NCBI GenBank assembly: GCA_051418055.1
Contig: JBPRGH010000143.1
Span: 1 to 28,805, forward strand
Origin: JBPRGH01 sp051418055
GTDB lineage: Bacteria; Bacteroidota; Bacteroidia; Cytophagales; Cyclobacteriaceae
Reading direction: 5' to 3'
DNA: 28,805 nucleotides
Part shown: one piece after another, positions 1-8,917 of the stretch
How positions within the stretch are numbered: position 1 is the first letter of the stretch
Layout of the letters: each line of letters opens with the position of its first letter
Made by a program: the position numbers and the translations under genes
The notes under the pieces: model-generated
Databases searched by the model: none
Seen by the model: only the letters and a program-made list of their open reading frames with translations
Told to the model about the DNA's origin: nothing

Positions 1-132
1 TGATCTTTCAAAGTGGCACTAAACGAACCGGAATGACTGGCACAAATCGAACCGTTTTAATTTTAAACTGGCACAATTTGAACCGGAATCACTGGCACTA
101 TGAAACCGAAATGGGTGGCACAAATCGAACCG
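1..132. mobile_element. Probable end of an IS21-family element (terminal repeats only)
   Basis: Five copies of a 17-bp motif close to TGGCACAAATCGAACCG begin at 14, 38, 69, 93 and 116, at spacings of 24, 31, 24 and 23 bp, all in the same orientation. Multiple short direct repeats of this kind (TGGCAC...GAACCGG) near the ends are familiar from IS21-family elements of Bacteroidota; that assignment is from memory of the family, not from a match I could run. No istA or istB coding sequence is visible, so the body would lie to the left of the window. The last copy ends 2 bp before the stop codon of the SIR2 gene. The repeats are certain; the IS assignment is moderate. Confidence 0.5.
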
Positions 133-134
133 AA

Positions 135-2063
135 TTAGCCATCTATATATCTTAAAAAAGCATATGCTTGAATTGCATTATTATCATTGCTTAAATTGAA
201 CGTATTTTTATAATATCCTAAGTCATAACCAACATTCTTTGTTTTTTTGGAATAGGGCTCTTTTTCTAGTCTTATGGTAAAAATTTTTAATTCTTCCCAA
301 GGATCACACTTGTACGATTTTAATATATTCCATCTCTCATTATATTCTAATGCTTGCTCTTTGATTCCTGTATAATGCCTTTCATTTATAAGAATTGCAT
401 CTTTGATATACTTTAATAATTGCATTGAATATGCTTCCTTAGAAACAAATGAATAATTATTTGTGACAGGTTCTAAATGCAAGCTTTTTCTAATATTTTG
501 TAGCGCATTTTCTGCAATTTCTTTAGCACCTTTAAGATCTCCTAATTCAGCTAATAAACCTGCCTTTTTAATCTGCCAATAAGGAAGAGAGACATTAATA
601 AACCAATCTTTTAATTCACCCTTTAATGAATTTATATCCAGTGAAAAAAGTTGATATAAACATCTTTCATATTTATAACACGCCTGCTGATCAGAGTTAA
701 GAAAATCTTTCAAATCACCGATACGATTTGCTATTAAATTCCACTTTTCTGAAAATTGCTCCTCTCTATAAAATCTAAGCATTGATAGTTGTAGGTCGAT
801 CCAGCGTGTATAGATAGCATCAGAGTCATTTTTATTTAAATCTTTAGAATCTTTTATTTTTATCTTTTTTGGGAATGGATTATATCTGTTAATTATATCT
901 TCATAAATATTAATTTCAGAATTAAAAATGGGTAAGAAACATTTAGAGGTAATCCAATTGTACTCATATAATAAATTTATATCGAGAGGAAAATTAAGGT
1001 TTTTAAGTTGATATATTATAGAAGAGTTATTTAAAATATAATCAGATAATCGATCCCGATTTTCTAATGGCAGAACTAGCCAACCTGGAAATTGTTCTCT
1101 AAGTTTTTTTAAACTATCATATAGTTCTAAGGCTTTTAAACTTAATTCTTCTTGAATATTTATAAGAAAAAAATCATCCCTTTTTGGCCAATTAATTGTT
1201 TCCTTAGATTTACCTTGTTCATGAAGGAAATTCATGAAAAAGGTAAGAGCTTCTTCATGATTTGTTTTTTCATTAATACACGCTGATAGATTAATTGGAA
1301 TGATATTCCTATCTTCTAACAAACGCTTTTGTCCTTTGGAAAACGTGTCCAGTCCAATGAGATACATTTTAGGTGAATTATCTTTACCAAGGTTGTCGCG
1401 AATCCATCCAGTCCAACTTAAAAAATTTGGATCATCTCCAGAAAATCCAATTAGACATAATGTGTTTTCTAATAAGGACTGTTGAACAGTGTTTACAAAA
1501 GGCGCATTTTTTTGAGGGTATTGCCTATAATCTTCTTCAGTTATAGTTAATGGTTCGTTTGAATTTACACATCCATGAAGTTTAACAATTCTTGGAGAAG
1601 AAGAATATATCAATTCATTTTTATGAACTACAGTTTCATATCTCTGTTCGATTATTTTTTCTGCGCTTCGTTCTAGAAGTGTATCATAATTTGTAGTAAA
1701 AACGTCTCTCCAAGGAAGCTTTAAAATATTGGAATGTAATTCAGATGGGTCATATTGTTTATCAGGTATTTCATTTTTTATTAACTTTTCCAAAACAACT
1801 CGACCAAAATTTGCTTCAACTTCATTTGCTATACGTAGTAAATTCAAATATTTAATATCAACGGGTTTTCTTCCATGACTCTTCTCATAAAAAACATCAC
1901 CAAGATCCGTCCATATGGGAAACTTCTTCTTGGTTTCCTGATTTTTTATTGCATTCTTGCTCAACCCTGCTCCCACCATTAAAGTTGCATGACCTGACCA
2001 AAGCCTTTCAGAAATTTCAATAAAGTCTGGTAAAATGTCCTTTGGAATATTTGTGTTTTTCAT
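135..2063 (-). CDS. SIR2-domain (SIR2_2-like) NADase-type defence protein
   Basis: A 642-aa protein with an N-terminal sirtuin-like fold: GAGLSK at 31-36 (NAD-binding loop), TTNYD at 123-127, KLHG with the expected catalytic His at 163, TEEDY at 175-179 and GFSGDDPNF at 206-214. This motif set marks the SIR2_2 (PF13289) type found in anti-phage proteins, where the domain destroys NAD+ after infection; NADase activity here is inferred. Residues from about 240 onward are mostly helical and lysine/asparagine rich, probably a sensing region with no family I recognise. It is transcribed away from the 2133 gene. The stop codon lies right beside the IS21-like repeat, so the natural C-terminus may have been altered by insertion. 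Known DSR-type proteins are longer, about 1000 aa. Start ATG at 2063 has no clear ribosome site. Confidence 0.85.
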   Translation of the reverse strand: MKNTNIPKDILPDFIEISERLWSGHATLMVGAGLSKNAIKNQETKKKFPIWTDLGDVFYEKSHGRKPVDIKYLNLLRIANEVEANFGRVVLEKLIKNEIPDKQYDPSELHSNILKLPWRDVFTTNYDTLLERSAEKIIEQRYETVVHKNELIYSSSPRIVKLHGCVNSNEPLTITEEDYRQYPQKNAPFVNTVQQSLLENTLCLIGFSGDDPNFLSWTGWIRDNLGKDNSPKMYLIGLDTFSKGQKRLLEDRNIIPINLSACINEKTNHEEALTFFMNFLHEQGKSKETINWPKRDDFFLINIQEELSLKALELYDSLKKLREQFPGWLVLPLENRDRLSDYILNNSSIIYQLKNLNFPLDINLLYEYNWITSKCFLPIFNSEINIYEDIINRYNPFPKKIKIKDSKDLNKNDSDAIYTRWIDLQLSMLRFYREEQFSEKWNLIANRIGDLKDFLNSDQQACYKYERCLYQLFSLDINSLKGELKDWFINVSLPYWQIKKAGLLAELGDLKGAKEIAENALQNIRKSLHLEPVTNNYSFVSKEAYSMQLLKYIKDAILINERHYTGIKEQALEYNERWNILKSYKCDPWEELKIFTIRLEKEPYSKKTKNVGYDLGYYKNTFNLSNDNNAIQAYAFLRYIDG

Positions 2064-2132
2064 TAAATGATTTTTAATAAAAGTTGACCTAAAATAATTC
2101 TTTTTATCTTATATTAAAAGATCTGTTGTGAG

Positions 2133-2936
2133 ATGATTAATACTATGGAATCCATCAACTTTAATAAAAATGTAACCTCCCATATCTTTGAGTATTCCTT
2201 CCAACCTGTAATAAATATTATTCGAGTAAGACTTCAAACAAATGCTAAGGATTGGATAGGATTAATATCATCAGGTAGATTGGTAATTAAAATCAATGCT
2301 CTAAATAATAAAGATGAAGTAGTTAGTTTGGAAGAAAATTCTATTTCATTAATTACATACGTTACCCCCCAAACAAAACTTCCAATATTGGAAATAAATA
2401 AGACTTTCAAATTTGAGCATAAGCCTTTACAAGAACATACAATAAAAAAGTGGTCAATTCTACTAGAGTTAGTCGAAATAGATTTTAAGAATAATGATTC
2501 TCTCTTAATTGAATACATGGATTCTCATTACATACAAAAACGAGTGGATGATTGGAACAAGCGGATTAAGGAGTTAATTAAAACATTTGACAAATGGTCA
2601 AATAATGGGAAAGAATATTCTGTTGAACCATCGCGTAATGTATTAATGAACGAAGAGATGATGAGATCTTTCAACATTAATCCACAAGAGGTAGAATCTG
2701 CTATGGTTGAAATGAATGGTAAAATACAATTGGTTATTAAGCCTTTGGCTTTATGGATCATTGGAGCTAATGGCAGAATTGATTTACTAAGTAAAAATGG
2801 TAATTATATTTTAGTTGATACATCAGAAGCCTTTCAAGAACCAAAATGGAAAATATTTTTTAAAGATGACAAAAGAAAAAGCTTGGATTTTAATAAGGAA
2901 GTTCTATTCAAAATAATTAAGAATGAACATAATTAG
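2133..2936 (+). CDS. Hypothetical protein, first gene of a HEPN pair
   Basis: A 267-aa protein I do not recognise. The N-terminal 130 residues alternate short hydrophobic stretches with charged turns, suggesting beta strands (for example LVIKINALNN and ITYVTPQTKL). A helical, Trp- and Lys-rich segment follows at about 130-160, and another strand-rich portion lies at 190-260. No signal peptide, membrane helix or catalytic motif is seen. The last 14 nt overlap the start of the HEPN gene, so the two are very likely translated together. By analogy with HEPN toxin loci it could neutralise or target its partner, but this is only inference from position. A second in-frame ATG at 2145 is an alternative start; neither has a good ribosome site. 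Confidence 0.7.
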   Translation: MINTMESINFNKNVTSHIFEYSFQPVINIIRVRLQTNAKDWIGLISSGRLVIKINALNNKDEVVSLEENSISLITYVTPQTKLPILEINKTFKFEHKPLQEHTIKKWSILLELVEIDFKNNDSLLIEYMDSHYIQKRVDDWNKRIKELIKTFDKWSNNGKEYSVEPSRNVLMNEEMMRSFNINPQEVESAMVEMNGKIQLVIKPLALWIIGANGRIDLLSKNGNYILVDTSEAFQEPKWKIFFKDDKRKSLDFNKEVLFKIIKNEHN

Positions 2937-3384
2937 AAAAATTGAGATCCAGTTTACGGAAATTGAGAATGAGTATAGCTCTAAGATTTTTGAAGCTCAC
3001 AGGCGAGGTTACTATAAAAAGGAAGATGAATGGGTTGAAAAATTAGAATTATTTACCCATGCATATTTTCTATTCTTATTCACTAGGTTAGAAAATCATA
3101 TAACAAATGAAGTTTCAAGTCTGATTGATTTTAAACGTGGTTCTATAAGGCATTGGAAATCCAGGGCAATATGGGATAATGTGAACATAAACAATTTACA
3201 TTTTAAAAAAAAGGTTGGGTTATTAACTCAAATCGGTCAAAATGATTTTAATAGAATAATTGACTATTATAATTACAGGAATCATATTGCTCATGGTGGT
3301 ATTATCTCTTCTATCACGAGTACTATAAATATGGCTACCGTTTTCTCAGATTTTAAAATGTATTTTCAAGTTCTGAAGAGATAA
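2923..3384 (+). CDS. Small HEPN-domain protein with intact RNxxxH motif
   Basis: A 153-aa helical protein. Near its C-terminus it carries Y-R-N-H-I-A-H-G, that is R119-N120-x-x-x-H124, the catalytic motif of HEPN ribonucleases. An earlier helix (about 47-66, ending FTRLENHITNEV) fits the first long helix of the four-helix HEPN bundle. HEPN proteins with this motif often act as RNA-cutting toxins in abortive infection or toxin-antitoxin loci; ribonuclease activity here is inferred from the motif. It overlaps the upstream gene by 14 nt and ends 20 bp before the convergent 180-aa gene, with no obvious terminator in between. It could instead be a non-toxic HEPN accessory subunit. Confidence 0.75.
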   Translation: MNIIRKIEIQFTEIENEYSSKIFEAHRRGYYKKEDEWVEKLELFTHAYFLFLFTRLENHITNEVSSLIDFKRGSIRHWKSRAIWDNVNINNLHFKKKVGLLTQIGQNDFNRIIDYYNYRNHIAHGGIISSITSTINMATVFSDFKMYFQVLKR

Positions 3385-3404
3385 TATTTTATCAAATCCA
3401 GTTA

Positions 3405-3947
3405 CTAAACAATATTGTGTTTTGCGGCTAAATTATTCCACTTATCATAACAGGTTTCAACCAATTCATCCAATGTACAAATCTTAGTGTCTTTATCATC
3501 TTTTATTAATGCTGATATCACCATTGATCCCATTTCATTATTTTCATTTTTAATATAGGGAAAGTAGCCATTCGAAGGGTAACGTATGACTGGATTCTTA
3601 TTTGACCGTGATCTTTTTAGAGGTGTACCATGCTTTTCCTGATTTACAATGTCAAACAATACTTGTAGGTGTAAACATTTATTTATTTCATCTTCGACAA
3701 TTTTCGCATCATACCCATTGCCTTTTAGGCAATTCTTTAAATGATCTTTTATACTTGCAAGATTGTAAAGTATGGTTAATATTTTATTTAGTATTTCATC
3801 CTCCGATGTATTTCCAAAGCTAATGGATACTCCCTTTTTATCCCTCCATTCTTCCACTTTTACATGGTTTTCAATCTTATCATCAAAGCGGGCATCCATG
3901 GAGGATAATGTTCTTTTTAACCGCGATTCTATGTCATTGTATATCAT
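3405..3947 (-). CDS. Hypothetical helical protein coupled to DUF6602 gene
   Basis: A 180-aa protein without a family I can name. The middle (residues 50-105) looks like a helical bundle and ends in D-I-V-N-Q-E-K-H-G (99-107). An N-x-x-K-H-G patch of this kind at the end of a helix is reminiscent of HEPN-like or other nucleic-acid-related helical families, but that resemblance is weak. The C-terminal part contains a basic stretch (KRSRSNK at about 112-118) and a helix with ELVETCYDKW. Its start codon overlaps the stop of the DUF6602 gene by one base, so it is the last gene of the hsd-linked transcript and probably acts with DUF6602. Confidence 0.75.
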   Translation of the reverse strand: MIYNDIESRLKRTLSSMDARFDDKIENHVKVEEWRDKKGVSISFGNTSEDEILNKILTILYNLASIKDHLKNCLKGNGYDAKIVEDEINKCLHLQVLFDIVNQEKHGTPLKRSRSNKNPVIRYPSNGYFPYIKNENNEMGSMVISALIKDDKDTKICTLDELVETCYDKWNNLAAKHNIV

Positions 3948-4912
3948 TACTTCTTTTTCTCAATGATATCATAAACTTGGCCGTAAACAGTATCATTACT
4001 ATCAATGGCACTTCTTCCTTCTAACTGAGCCAAAATATCAATTGTAAACCTTGAGAAGTTATTATAGGACCATCCTAGTGTTACTACATGCTTTTTGCCT
4101 ATTAGCCTAGGTCCGTAATAAGTTTTATTTACATACCATAGATTATTGTGCCCTTTTGTTAATGTAACTGCTGCTCCTGGCGGTACGTTTAATCCGTTGC
4201 TCTCTTTCGTTAAAGTTATCTTTAACTCTTCAATATCCTTAGCTAAAAGGGATTTTCGATCTGCCTCTTTTACATCTGTATCTTGAATATTTAAAACTTC
4301 AATCCTACCAACCATATCCTTATTAAGCTTACTCCTTAATATAATGGCTCCATCAAAATTTATTGGCTCTTTTTTTAAAAACGGTTCTAATATGTTGTGC
4401 TTTTTTAAATCTTCATTCTTCAATTCAAAAAATAGCATACTAGAGAAAAAGTTAACATGAAGGTGCTCCTTCAATGAATTTATTTCAACCAATTTATCCA
4501 AGGCATCGGATACTGATTTTTTATTAAAAGTTGACTTCACTTCGATAACACCAAGTACATATTTAGCGGGAATTGCTCTTTTCTTCCCTTGTTCTGAATC
4601 ATCAAAATTTTCATCAATCCATAAAATTGGAGAATTTAGTTTATCATAAATGATCACATCATATTCAAGTAACTCGTACTCATTAGTAATGATATCAGGA
4701 ATAATGTATCCAGAAGTAATTCCATATCTCATTGGAAGAAAATTATCTAACCAATGTCTGATGTAGGCCTCTCCAGCATTACCATGAGCAACCTTTACAG
4801 GTCTTGATTGATTTTTCAGTATGGATCTATCAAACTCAGAAAGTATCTCATCTCGATTACTTTTGAATTCTTTCCATCCAAAATGACCAAAGAAATTTTT
4901 ATTTTGATCCAT
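3947..4912 (-). CDS. DUF6602-type protein with PD-(D/E)xK nuclease-like core
   Basis: A 321-aa protein. The pattern HGNAGEAYIRHWL (43-55), LPMRYGITSGYI (59-70), LLEYDVIIYD (81-90) and GVIEVKSTF (121-129) fits the DUF6602 family (PF20247). E48, D85 and E124-x-K126 are laid out like the active site of restriction-endonuclease-fold nucleases. The family is often found beside restriction systems, but its role is not established as far as I know. Here it follows hsdR by 15 bp on the same strand and is coupled to the 180-aa gene by a one-base overlap. The C-terminal third (about 225-321) is a separate, Trp/Tyr-containing region. Nuclease activity is inferred from the motif layout only. Confidence 0.75.
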   Translation of the reverse strand: MDQNKNFFGHFGWKEFKSNRDEILSEFDRSILKNQSRPVKVAHGNAGEAYIRHWLDNFLPMRYGITSGYIIPDIITNEYELLEYDVIIYDKLNSPILWIDENFDDSEQGKKRAIPAKYVLGVIEVKSTFNKKSVSDALDKLVEINSLKEHLHVNFFSSMLFFELKNEDLKKHNILEPFLKKEPINFDGAIILRSKLNKDMVGRIEVLNIQDTDVKEADRKSLLAKDIEELKITLTKESNGLNVPPGAAVTLTKGHNNLWYVNKTYYGPRLIGKKHVVTLGWSYNNFSRFTIDILAQLEGRSAIDSNDTVYGQVYDIIEKKK

Positions 4913-4927
4913 TTTTTATAATTTAAT

Positions 4928-7795
4928 TTAAGCTGCAACCCCCTTCATAAACACATCTACAAATTCCTTCATCTTTAAAATGATCCTTTCCCCAATCTCA
5001 CGGGCTCTTAGCACCGAAGGCCGGTTGTCCAGACATCTGAAAATATCCTCCCTCAAAGGCTCCTTTTCGGTGTAGATATAAGCATCGATGAGGGCTTTGA
5101 ATTGCTCCTGGTCTAGGTTTTCTCTTTCACATATTTCATTGAGGGCAAGGATCTTTTGGTCGTTCCAGTATTTCTCAAACTCATCAGGGATTGAGTCAGC
5201 ATCATTTATGTTAGGCAGGTTTTCATTAATGAATTTCTCAATTAGCTCTCGCTTGCTTCGAAGCTCTACTTCACTGGACAAAAGATCAAGAATTGCTTTT
5301 TTATGTCTCTGTTTATCCTGTTCCTTGGCATGCTTGAGCTTAGCCAGCAACTTTAATATATAAGCCACATTGATCTCATCACGGTGGATCAGCTCTAGCT
5401 CAAAGTCCACATCATTGAGAATTGAAGCTTTCTCTTTTTGTGTATCACTCCTCACCTTATCGAATAGGTCGAGGTACTTACTTTTGTAATCTTCAAATGC
5501 CTGCTCAGACATCGGGAGATCATCCCAGGAGAAATCGGTAAAGGAGCTTAATACATTTCGTAAGCGCATAATGGCCCTGAAGGCCTGGACAAACTTCAGC
5601 TGATCCTCCTCGCTGATCAGTTCATCAACACTCTTTACAGTTGGCGCGATCTTTAAAAGATCTGCAAAAGCTTCACTGAATTTCTTTTTGATGACATCGT
5701 AAGGAGGTAAAATGATATCTTCTCTTGCATCCTTATTTGAAAATAGCGCTATAGCCTCGTCAGTGGCTTTTTTGAGATTTCGAAAGCTGAGTATATTCCC
5801 TTGGGATTTCTGCTCATTTAGCACACGATTAGTTCTGCTAAAAGACTGAATTAATCCATGATATCTTAAATTCTTATCAACATAAAGGGTATTTACTTTT
5901 TTAGCATCAAAGCCGGTCAGGAACATATTAACTACTAGTAGTATATCCACCCTGTCCTTATCATCAAAGCTTTGCTTTTCGCGCTCCTTTATTCTCTTGC
6001 TTATATCTTTATAATAATTCTCATATTGTTGACTATCCCGCGTTGAGAAGCTTGTTCCGAACATCTGGTTGTAATCTGAAATAATTTCTTCCAGCTTATC
6101 TCTTGTATGTTTGTTTCCATACATTGGAATAGGTTCTGCGGCAATATCCAGTTCGTCAGGTATTAACCCGGAAGCATCTGAATCATCTTCATTCATTCCG
6201 TAACTATAGATAGCCACTACTCTGAAATTATGCTCCCCTGCCTCCTTTTTTCTTTTGAAGATCTCATAGTACTGGATGAGATTATCAATACTGCTGATGG
6301 CAAAAATCGATGTGTAATCTTTCCGGTGGGTCTTTAGTTCGTGATATTTTAAGATATAATCTGCAATCTTCTCCAATCGCTCCGGAGAATCAATTACCTC
6401 CCGTGTATCAATCCCTTCCACCTCTATATCCAGAAGCGTATTCCCTTTTTGCTTATAACGGCCAACATACTCAATGCTGAACTTCAGTACATTCTGATCC
6501 CGTATAGCATCAGTAATGACATATTTATGCAGGCACTCATCGAAAAGGTCTTTCGTGGTTCGTTTACCCAGGTCATTCTTCAAAGCATTATCCACAAAAA
6601 TTGGTGTTCCCGTGAAGCCAAAAAGTTGACAATCCTTAAAGTAAGTAATGATTCTCTTATGCGTTTCTCCAAACTGGCTACGATGACATTCATCAAAAAT
6701 GTAGACAATACGCTTATCCTGAAGGTGAGCCATACTGGATTCATAGCGCTTATTGGAAATGGCATTATTAAGTTTCTGGATAGTGGTGACAATAAGTTTG
6801 GTCTCATCATTAAACTGACGGACCAAAGACCTTGTATTATCGGTTACATCTACACTATCTTTCTTGAAGCTGTTAAACTCCCTCATTGTCTGGTAGTCCA
6901 GATCTTTCCTGTCCACTACAAATACTACCTTATGCACCTCCGGAAGATCCATAACAATCTGGCTGGCTTTAAATGAGGTGAGGGTTTTCCCGGAGCCGGT
7001 GGTATGCCAGATATAGCCGTTTTTTCTTGAATTCTTTACCCTATGTACAATACTTTCAACAGCATAATATTGATAAGGCCGAACGACCATTAAGATTTTA
7101 TGGGTTTCATTAAATACCACATATTGAGCAATCATCTTTGCCAGGTGCTCTTTACGTAAAAAAGACTCAGCAAAAGAATTTAAATCTGTAATATTCTTAT
7201 TATTGACATCCGCCCAATAAAAAGTTTGTTTGAATGATTGGAACCTGTTGTTGGCGTAATACTTCGTATTTACACCATTGCTGATAATAAAGATCTGGAT
7301 GTATTGAAAAAGTCCACTGTTAGTCCAGAAGGAATGACGCTGATACCTGTTTACCTGGTTAAAAGCTTCTTTTAGTTCAAGGCCTCTTTTCTTAAGCTCT
7401 ATCTGTACCAGTGGCAGGCCATTTACCAACAACGTTACATCATAACGGTTTTTATAGCTTCCGGATTGAGTGATCTGATTCGTTACCTGGAATAGATTAT
7501 TATTCCAATTTTCAGAATCATAAAACCGAATGTACAGAATCTCACCGTTTTCCCTGGTGATTTGAAACCTGTCTCGCAGGCTCTTCGCCTTTTCAAAAAT
7601 ATTGCCCTTGGAAAGGTGATTAAGAATAGAATCAAATTCTTTATCAGAAAGCGCTAGTCCATTAAAAGACTCCAGCTGCGATTTTAGATTGTTAAGCAGA
7701 TTGGCTTCAGTATGTATGGTCACATATTCATATCCGCCACATTTTAGTCTCTCGACTATCTCATCTTCTAATATGGCTTCAGATTGAGTAGGCAT
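4928..7795 (-). CDS. hsdR: Type I restriction endonuclease subunit R (HsdR)
   Basis: A 955-aa protein of normal HsdR length. The N-terminal nuclease core shows RYDVTLLVNGLPLVQIELKKRG-type spacing, with D119 and E133-x-K135 as the PD-(D/E)xK residues. The translocase has Walker A T-T-G-S-G-K-T (265-271), Walker B DECH (368-371), GFTGTP (393-398) and, further on, TGFDAKKVNTLYVDK and QSFSRTNRV from the second RecA-like lobe. It cuts DNA at a distance after ATP-driven translocation in complex with HsdM and HsdS. The gene is on the same strand as hsdM and hsdS but separated from hsdS by an Abi-type gene and a 71-aa gene. It looks intact. Base composition is visibly richer in G+C than the DUF6602 gene downstream, as expected for a conserved core gene beside variable accessory genes. 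Confidence 0.97.
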   Translation of the reverse strand: MPTQSEAILEDEIVERLKCGGYEYVTIHTEANLLNNLKSQLESFNGLALSDKEFDSILNHLSKGNIFEKAKSLRDRFQITRENGEILYIRFYDSENWNNNLFQVTNQITQSGSYKNRYDVTLLVNGLPLVQIELKKRGLELKEAFNQVNRYQRHSFWTNSGLFQYIQIFIISNGVNTKYYANNRFQSFKQTFYWADVNNKNITDLNSFAESFLRKEHLAKMIAQYVVFNETHKILMVVRPYQYYAVESIVHRVKNSRKNGYIWHTTGSGKTLTSFKASQIVMDLPEVHKVVFVVDRKDLDYQTMREFNSFKKDSVDVTDNTRSLVRQFNDETKLIVTTIQKLNNAISNKRYESSMAHLQDKRIVYIFDECHRSQFGETHKRIITYFKDCQLFGFTGTPIFVDNALKNDLGKRTTKDLFDECLHKYVITDAIRDQNVLKFSIEYVGRYKQKGNTLLDIEVEGIDTREVIDSPERLEKIADYILKYHELKTHRKDYTSIFAISSIDNLIQYYEIFKRKKEAGEHNFRVVAIYSYGMNEDDSDASGLIPDELDIAAEPIPMYGNKHTRDKLEEIISDYNQMFGTSFSTRDSQQYENYYKDISKRIKEREKQSFDDKDRVDILLVVNMFLTGFDAKKVNTLYVDKNLRYHGLIQSFSRTNRVLNEQKSQGNILSFRNLKKATDEAIALFSNKDAREDIILPPYDVIKKKFSEAFADLLKIAPTVKSVDELISEEDQLKFVQAFRAIMRLRNVLSSFTDFSWDDLPMSEQAFEDYKSKYLDLFDKVRSDTQKEKASILNDVDFELELIHRDEINVAYILKLLAKLKHAKEQDKQRHKKAILDLLSSEVELRSKRELIEKFINENLPNINDADSIPDEFEKYWNDQKILALNEICERENLDQEQFKALIDAYIYTEKEPLREDIFRCLDNRPSVLRAREIGERIILKMKEFVDVFMKGVAA

Positions 7796-7796
7796 T

Positions 7797-8012
7797 TTAT
7801 TTTTTAATTAGCTGAAGTAACTCTTCCTCTGATTCTATATAAAATCGAGATTGAGCTGGTTCATTTAAATTATGTCCAAGTATCCAAATTCCATTATCTG
7901 GAAACAACAAATAGCCATTTTCATTAGAATAGTAGGTTTTACCTTTGTAAGATTTTTTTTTGAAGCCCAATGCAATAATTCTAATAACAGTTAATGGAAT
8001 CTTTTTTGCCAT
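7797..8012 (-). CDS. Small hypothetical protein before hsdR
   Basis: A 71-aa protein with a basic N-terminal half (VIRIIALGFKKKSYKGKTYY) and a strand-rich middle (NGYLLFPDNGIWILGHN), ending in a short acidic helix. No family is recognised. It is likely real because its stop codon lies one base before the start codon of hsdR and it is on the same strand, which suggests coupling. The start ATG at 8010-8012 has no strong ribosome site. It could be a small regulator or accessory protein of the restriction unit; this is only positional inference. Confidence 0.5.
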   Translation of the reverse strand: MAKKIPLTVIRIIALGFKKKSYKGKTYYSNENGYLLFPDNGIWILGHNLNEPAQSRFYIESEEELLQLIKK

Positions 8013-8065
8013 AGCCTTAAGTTTATAGAAGGAAAGTTAAATCAGAAGGGCTATAAAAGCAAAAG

Positions 8066-8106
8066 ACTCGCCCTGGTACGCTGTTCTTACGGGTAGCGTG
8101 GCGAGT
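8066..8106. repeat. GC-rich interrupted palindrome (REP-like or hairpin)
   Basis: ACTCGCC (8066-8072) pairs with GGCGAGT (8100-8106), and ACGCT (8078-8082) pairs with AGCGT (8095-8099), leaving a 5-nt one-sided bulge and a 12-nt loop. It is much richer in G+C than the AT-rich gap around it. There is no adjacent T-run on either strand, so it is a poor intrinsic terminator. A REP-type element or an RNA processing site between the Abi gene and the hsdR unit are both possible. Confidence 0.45.
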
Positions 8107-8157
8107 ACTGTTAAAGCAAATTACGTGAATTATTATTAAAAGTTCAATTAATTAAAT

Positions 8158-8850
8158 TCATATCAGAGAATTTATTTCATCAGCAACAGTATCTACATGA
8201 TCAATTCCATATAAAAGATCTTTCTCATCAATTCCTAACCATTGAAATAATCTTAAAATTATCTCATATCTATCTATAGCATAAGAAGTGTCTATTATAG
8301 GGGCTCCCAGTCGAAAACAGATGGGTTCATGGTGAGCAATTCTATTTCTTAATTCATTAATTTCTGCAAGTTGAGTAAAAATGTAATTTGCATTATACTG
8401 CATCTGAGGAGTACTTTGAAGTTTATTAATAAATATTCTTATTAAAGTTTGACCCCCAGCGCGATACTGATGTGTACCAAACAGGTACCTCCAAAATCCA
8501 AAACCGAGTTCAGCTACTAATTTTGGATGGGTGTATTGAGAATTATTATTCAATGCCCTTAAGGCATCATTAATAGCATTTTTAGTCAGTCGGGTTTTGT
8601 GGTGATCAAATATGCCATTACGCCTGGCAGCATTTCTTAACCAATCTGACCCTAATTGTTGTAGGTAATGATCGTTAACTGCATTTCTTAAAGCAATCTC
8701 AAAACAACTGATTATCGTAAACAGCTCCTGGGATAATTGTAAATTTCTACGATACAATGTCATAGCCTTTCTTGAATCGCTTGAACAAGCTTGCAAATAG
8801 CGATTCATCCGTGATGAAGACATCACTTTCTCAAATTCTGAATAACGCAC
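8158..8850 (-). CDS. Abi family (Abi_2-like, HEPN) abortive infection protein
   Basis: A 230-aa protein whose layout fits the Abi_2/AbiD-F family: N-terminal YSEFEKVMSSSRMNRYL, a helix with SCFEIALRNAVNDHY (48-62), FGFWRYLFG (117-125) and ELRNRIAHHEPI (166-177). The last contains R168-N169-x-x-x-H173, the HEPN ribonuclease motif. Members cause abortive infection, probably by cutting RNA; toxicity here is inferred. The gene sits inside the Type I restriction locus, 131 bp after hsdS and 145 bp before the 71-aa gene, all on the same strand. Genes of this type are often found within or next to hsd operons and may serve as a back-up when restriction fails. Confidence 0.85.
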   Translation of the reverse strand: MRYSEFEKVMSSSRMNRYLQACSSDSRKAMTLYRRNLQLSQELFTIISCFEIALRNAVNDHYLQQLGSDWLRNAARRNGIFDHHKTRLTKNAINDALRALNNNSQYTHPKLVAELGFGFWRYLFGTHQYRAGGQTLIRIFINKLQSTPQMQYNANYIFTQLAEINELRNRIAHHEPICFRLGAPIIDTSYAIDRYEIILRLFQWLGIDEKDLLYGIDHVDTVADEINSLI

Positions 8851-8917
8851 TTTAGAAACTTTTTTCTTATTTTTATAGTTTATATTATAGAATTCATTAA
8901 TTTTGAATCATCTTATT

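Noticed and set aside
3385..3404. Terminator between the convergent HEPN and 180-aa genes
   Set aside because: The 20-bp gap has no stem of useful length.
6449..6976. 175-codon plus-strand frame inside hsdR
   Set aside because: Antisense to well-conserved HsdR helicase motifs; its translation has no domain character and is a shadow of the real gene.
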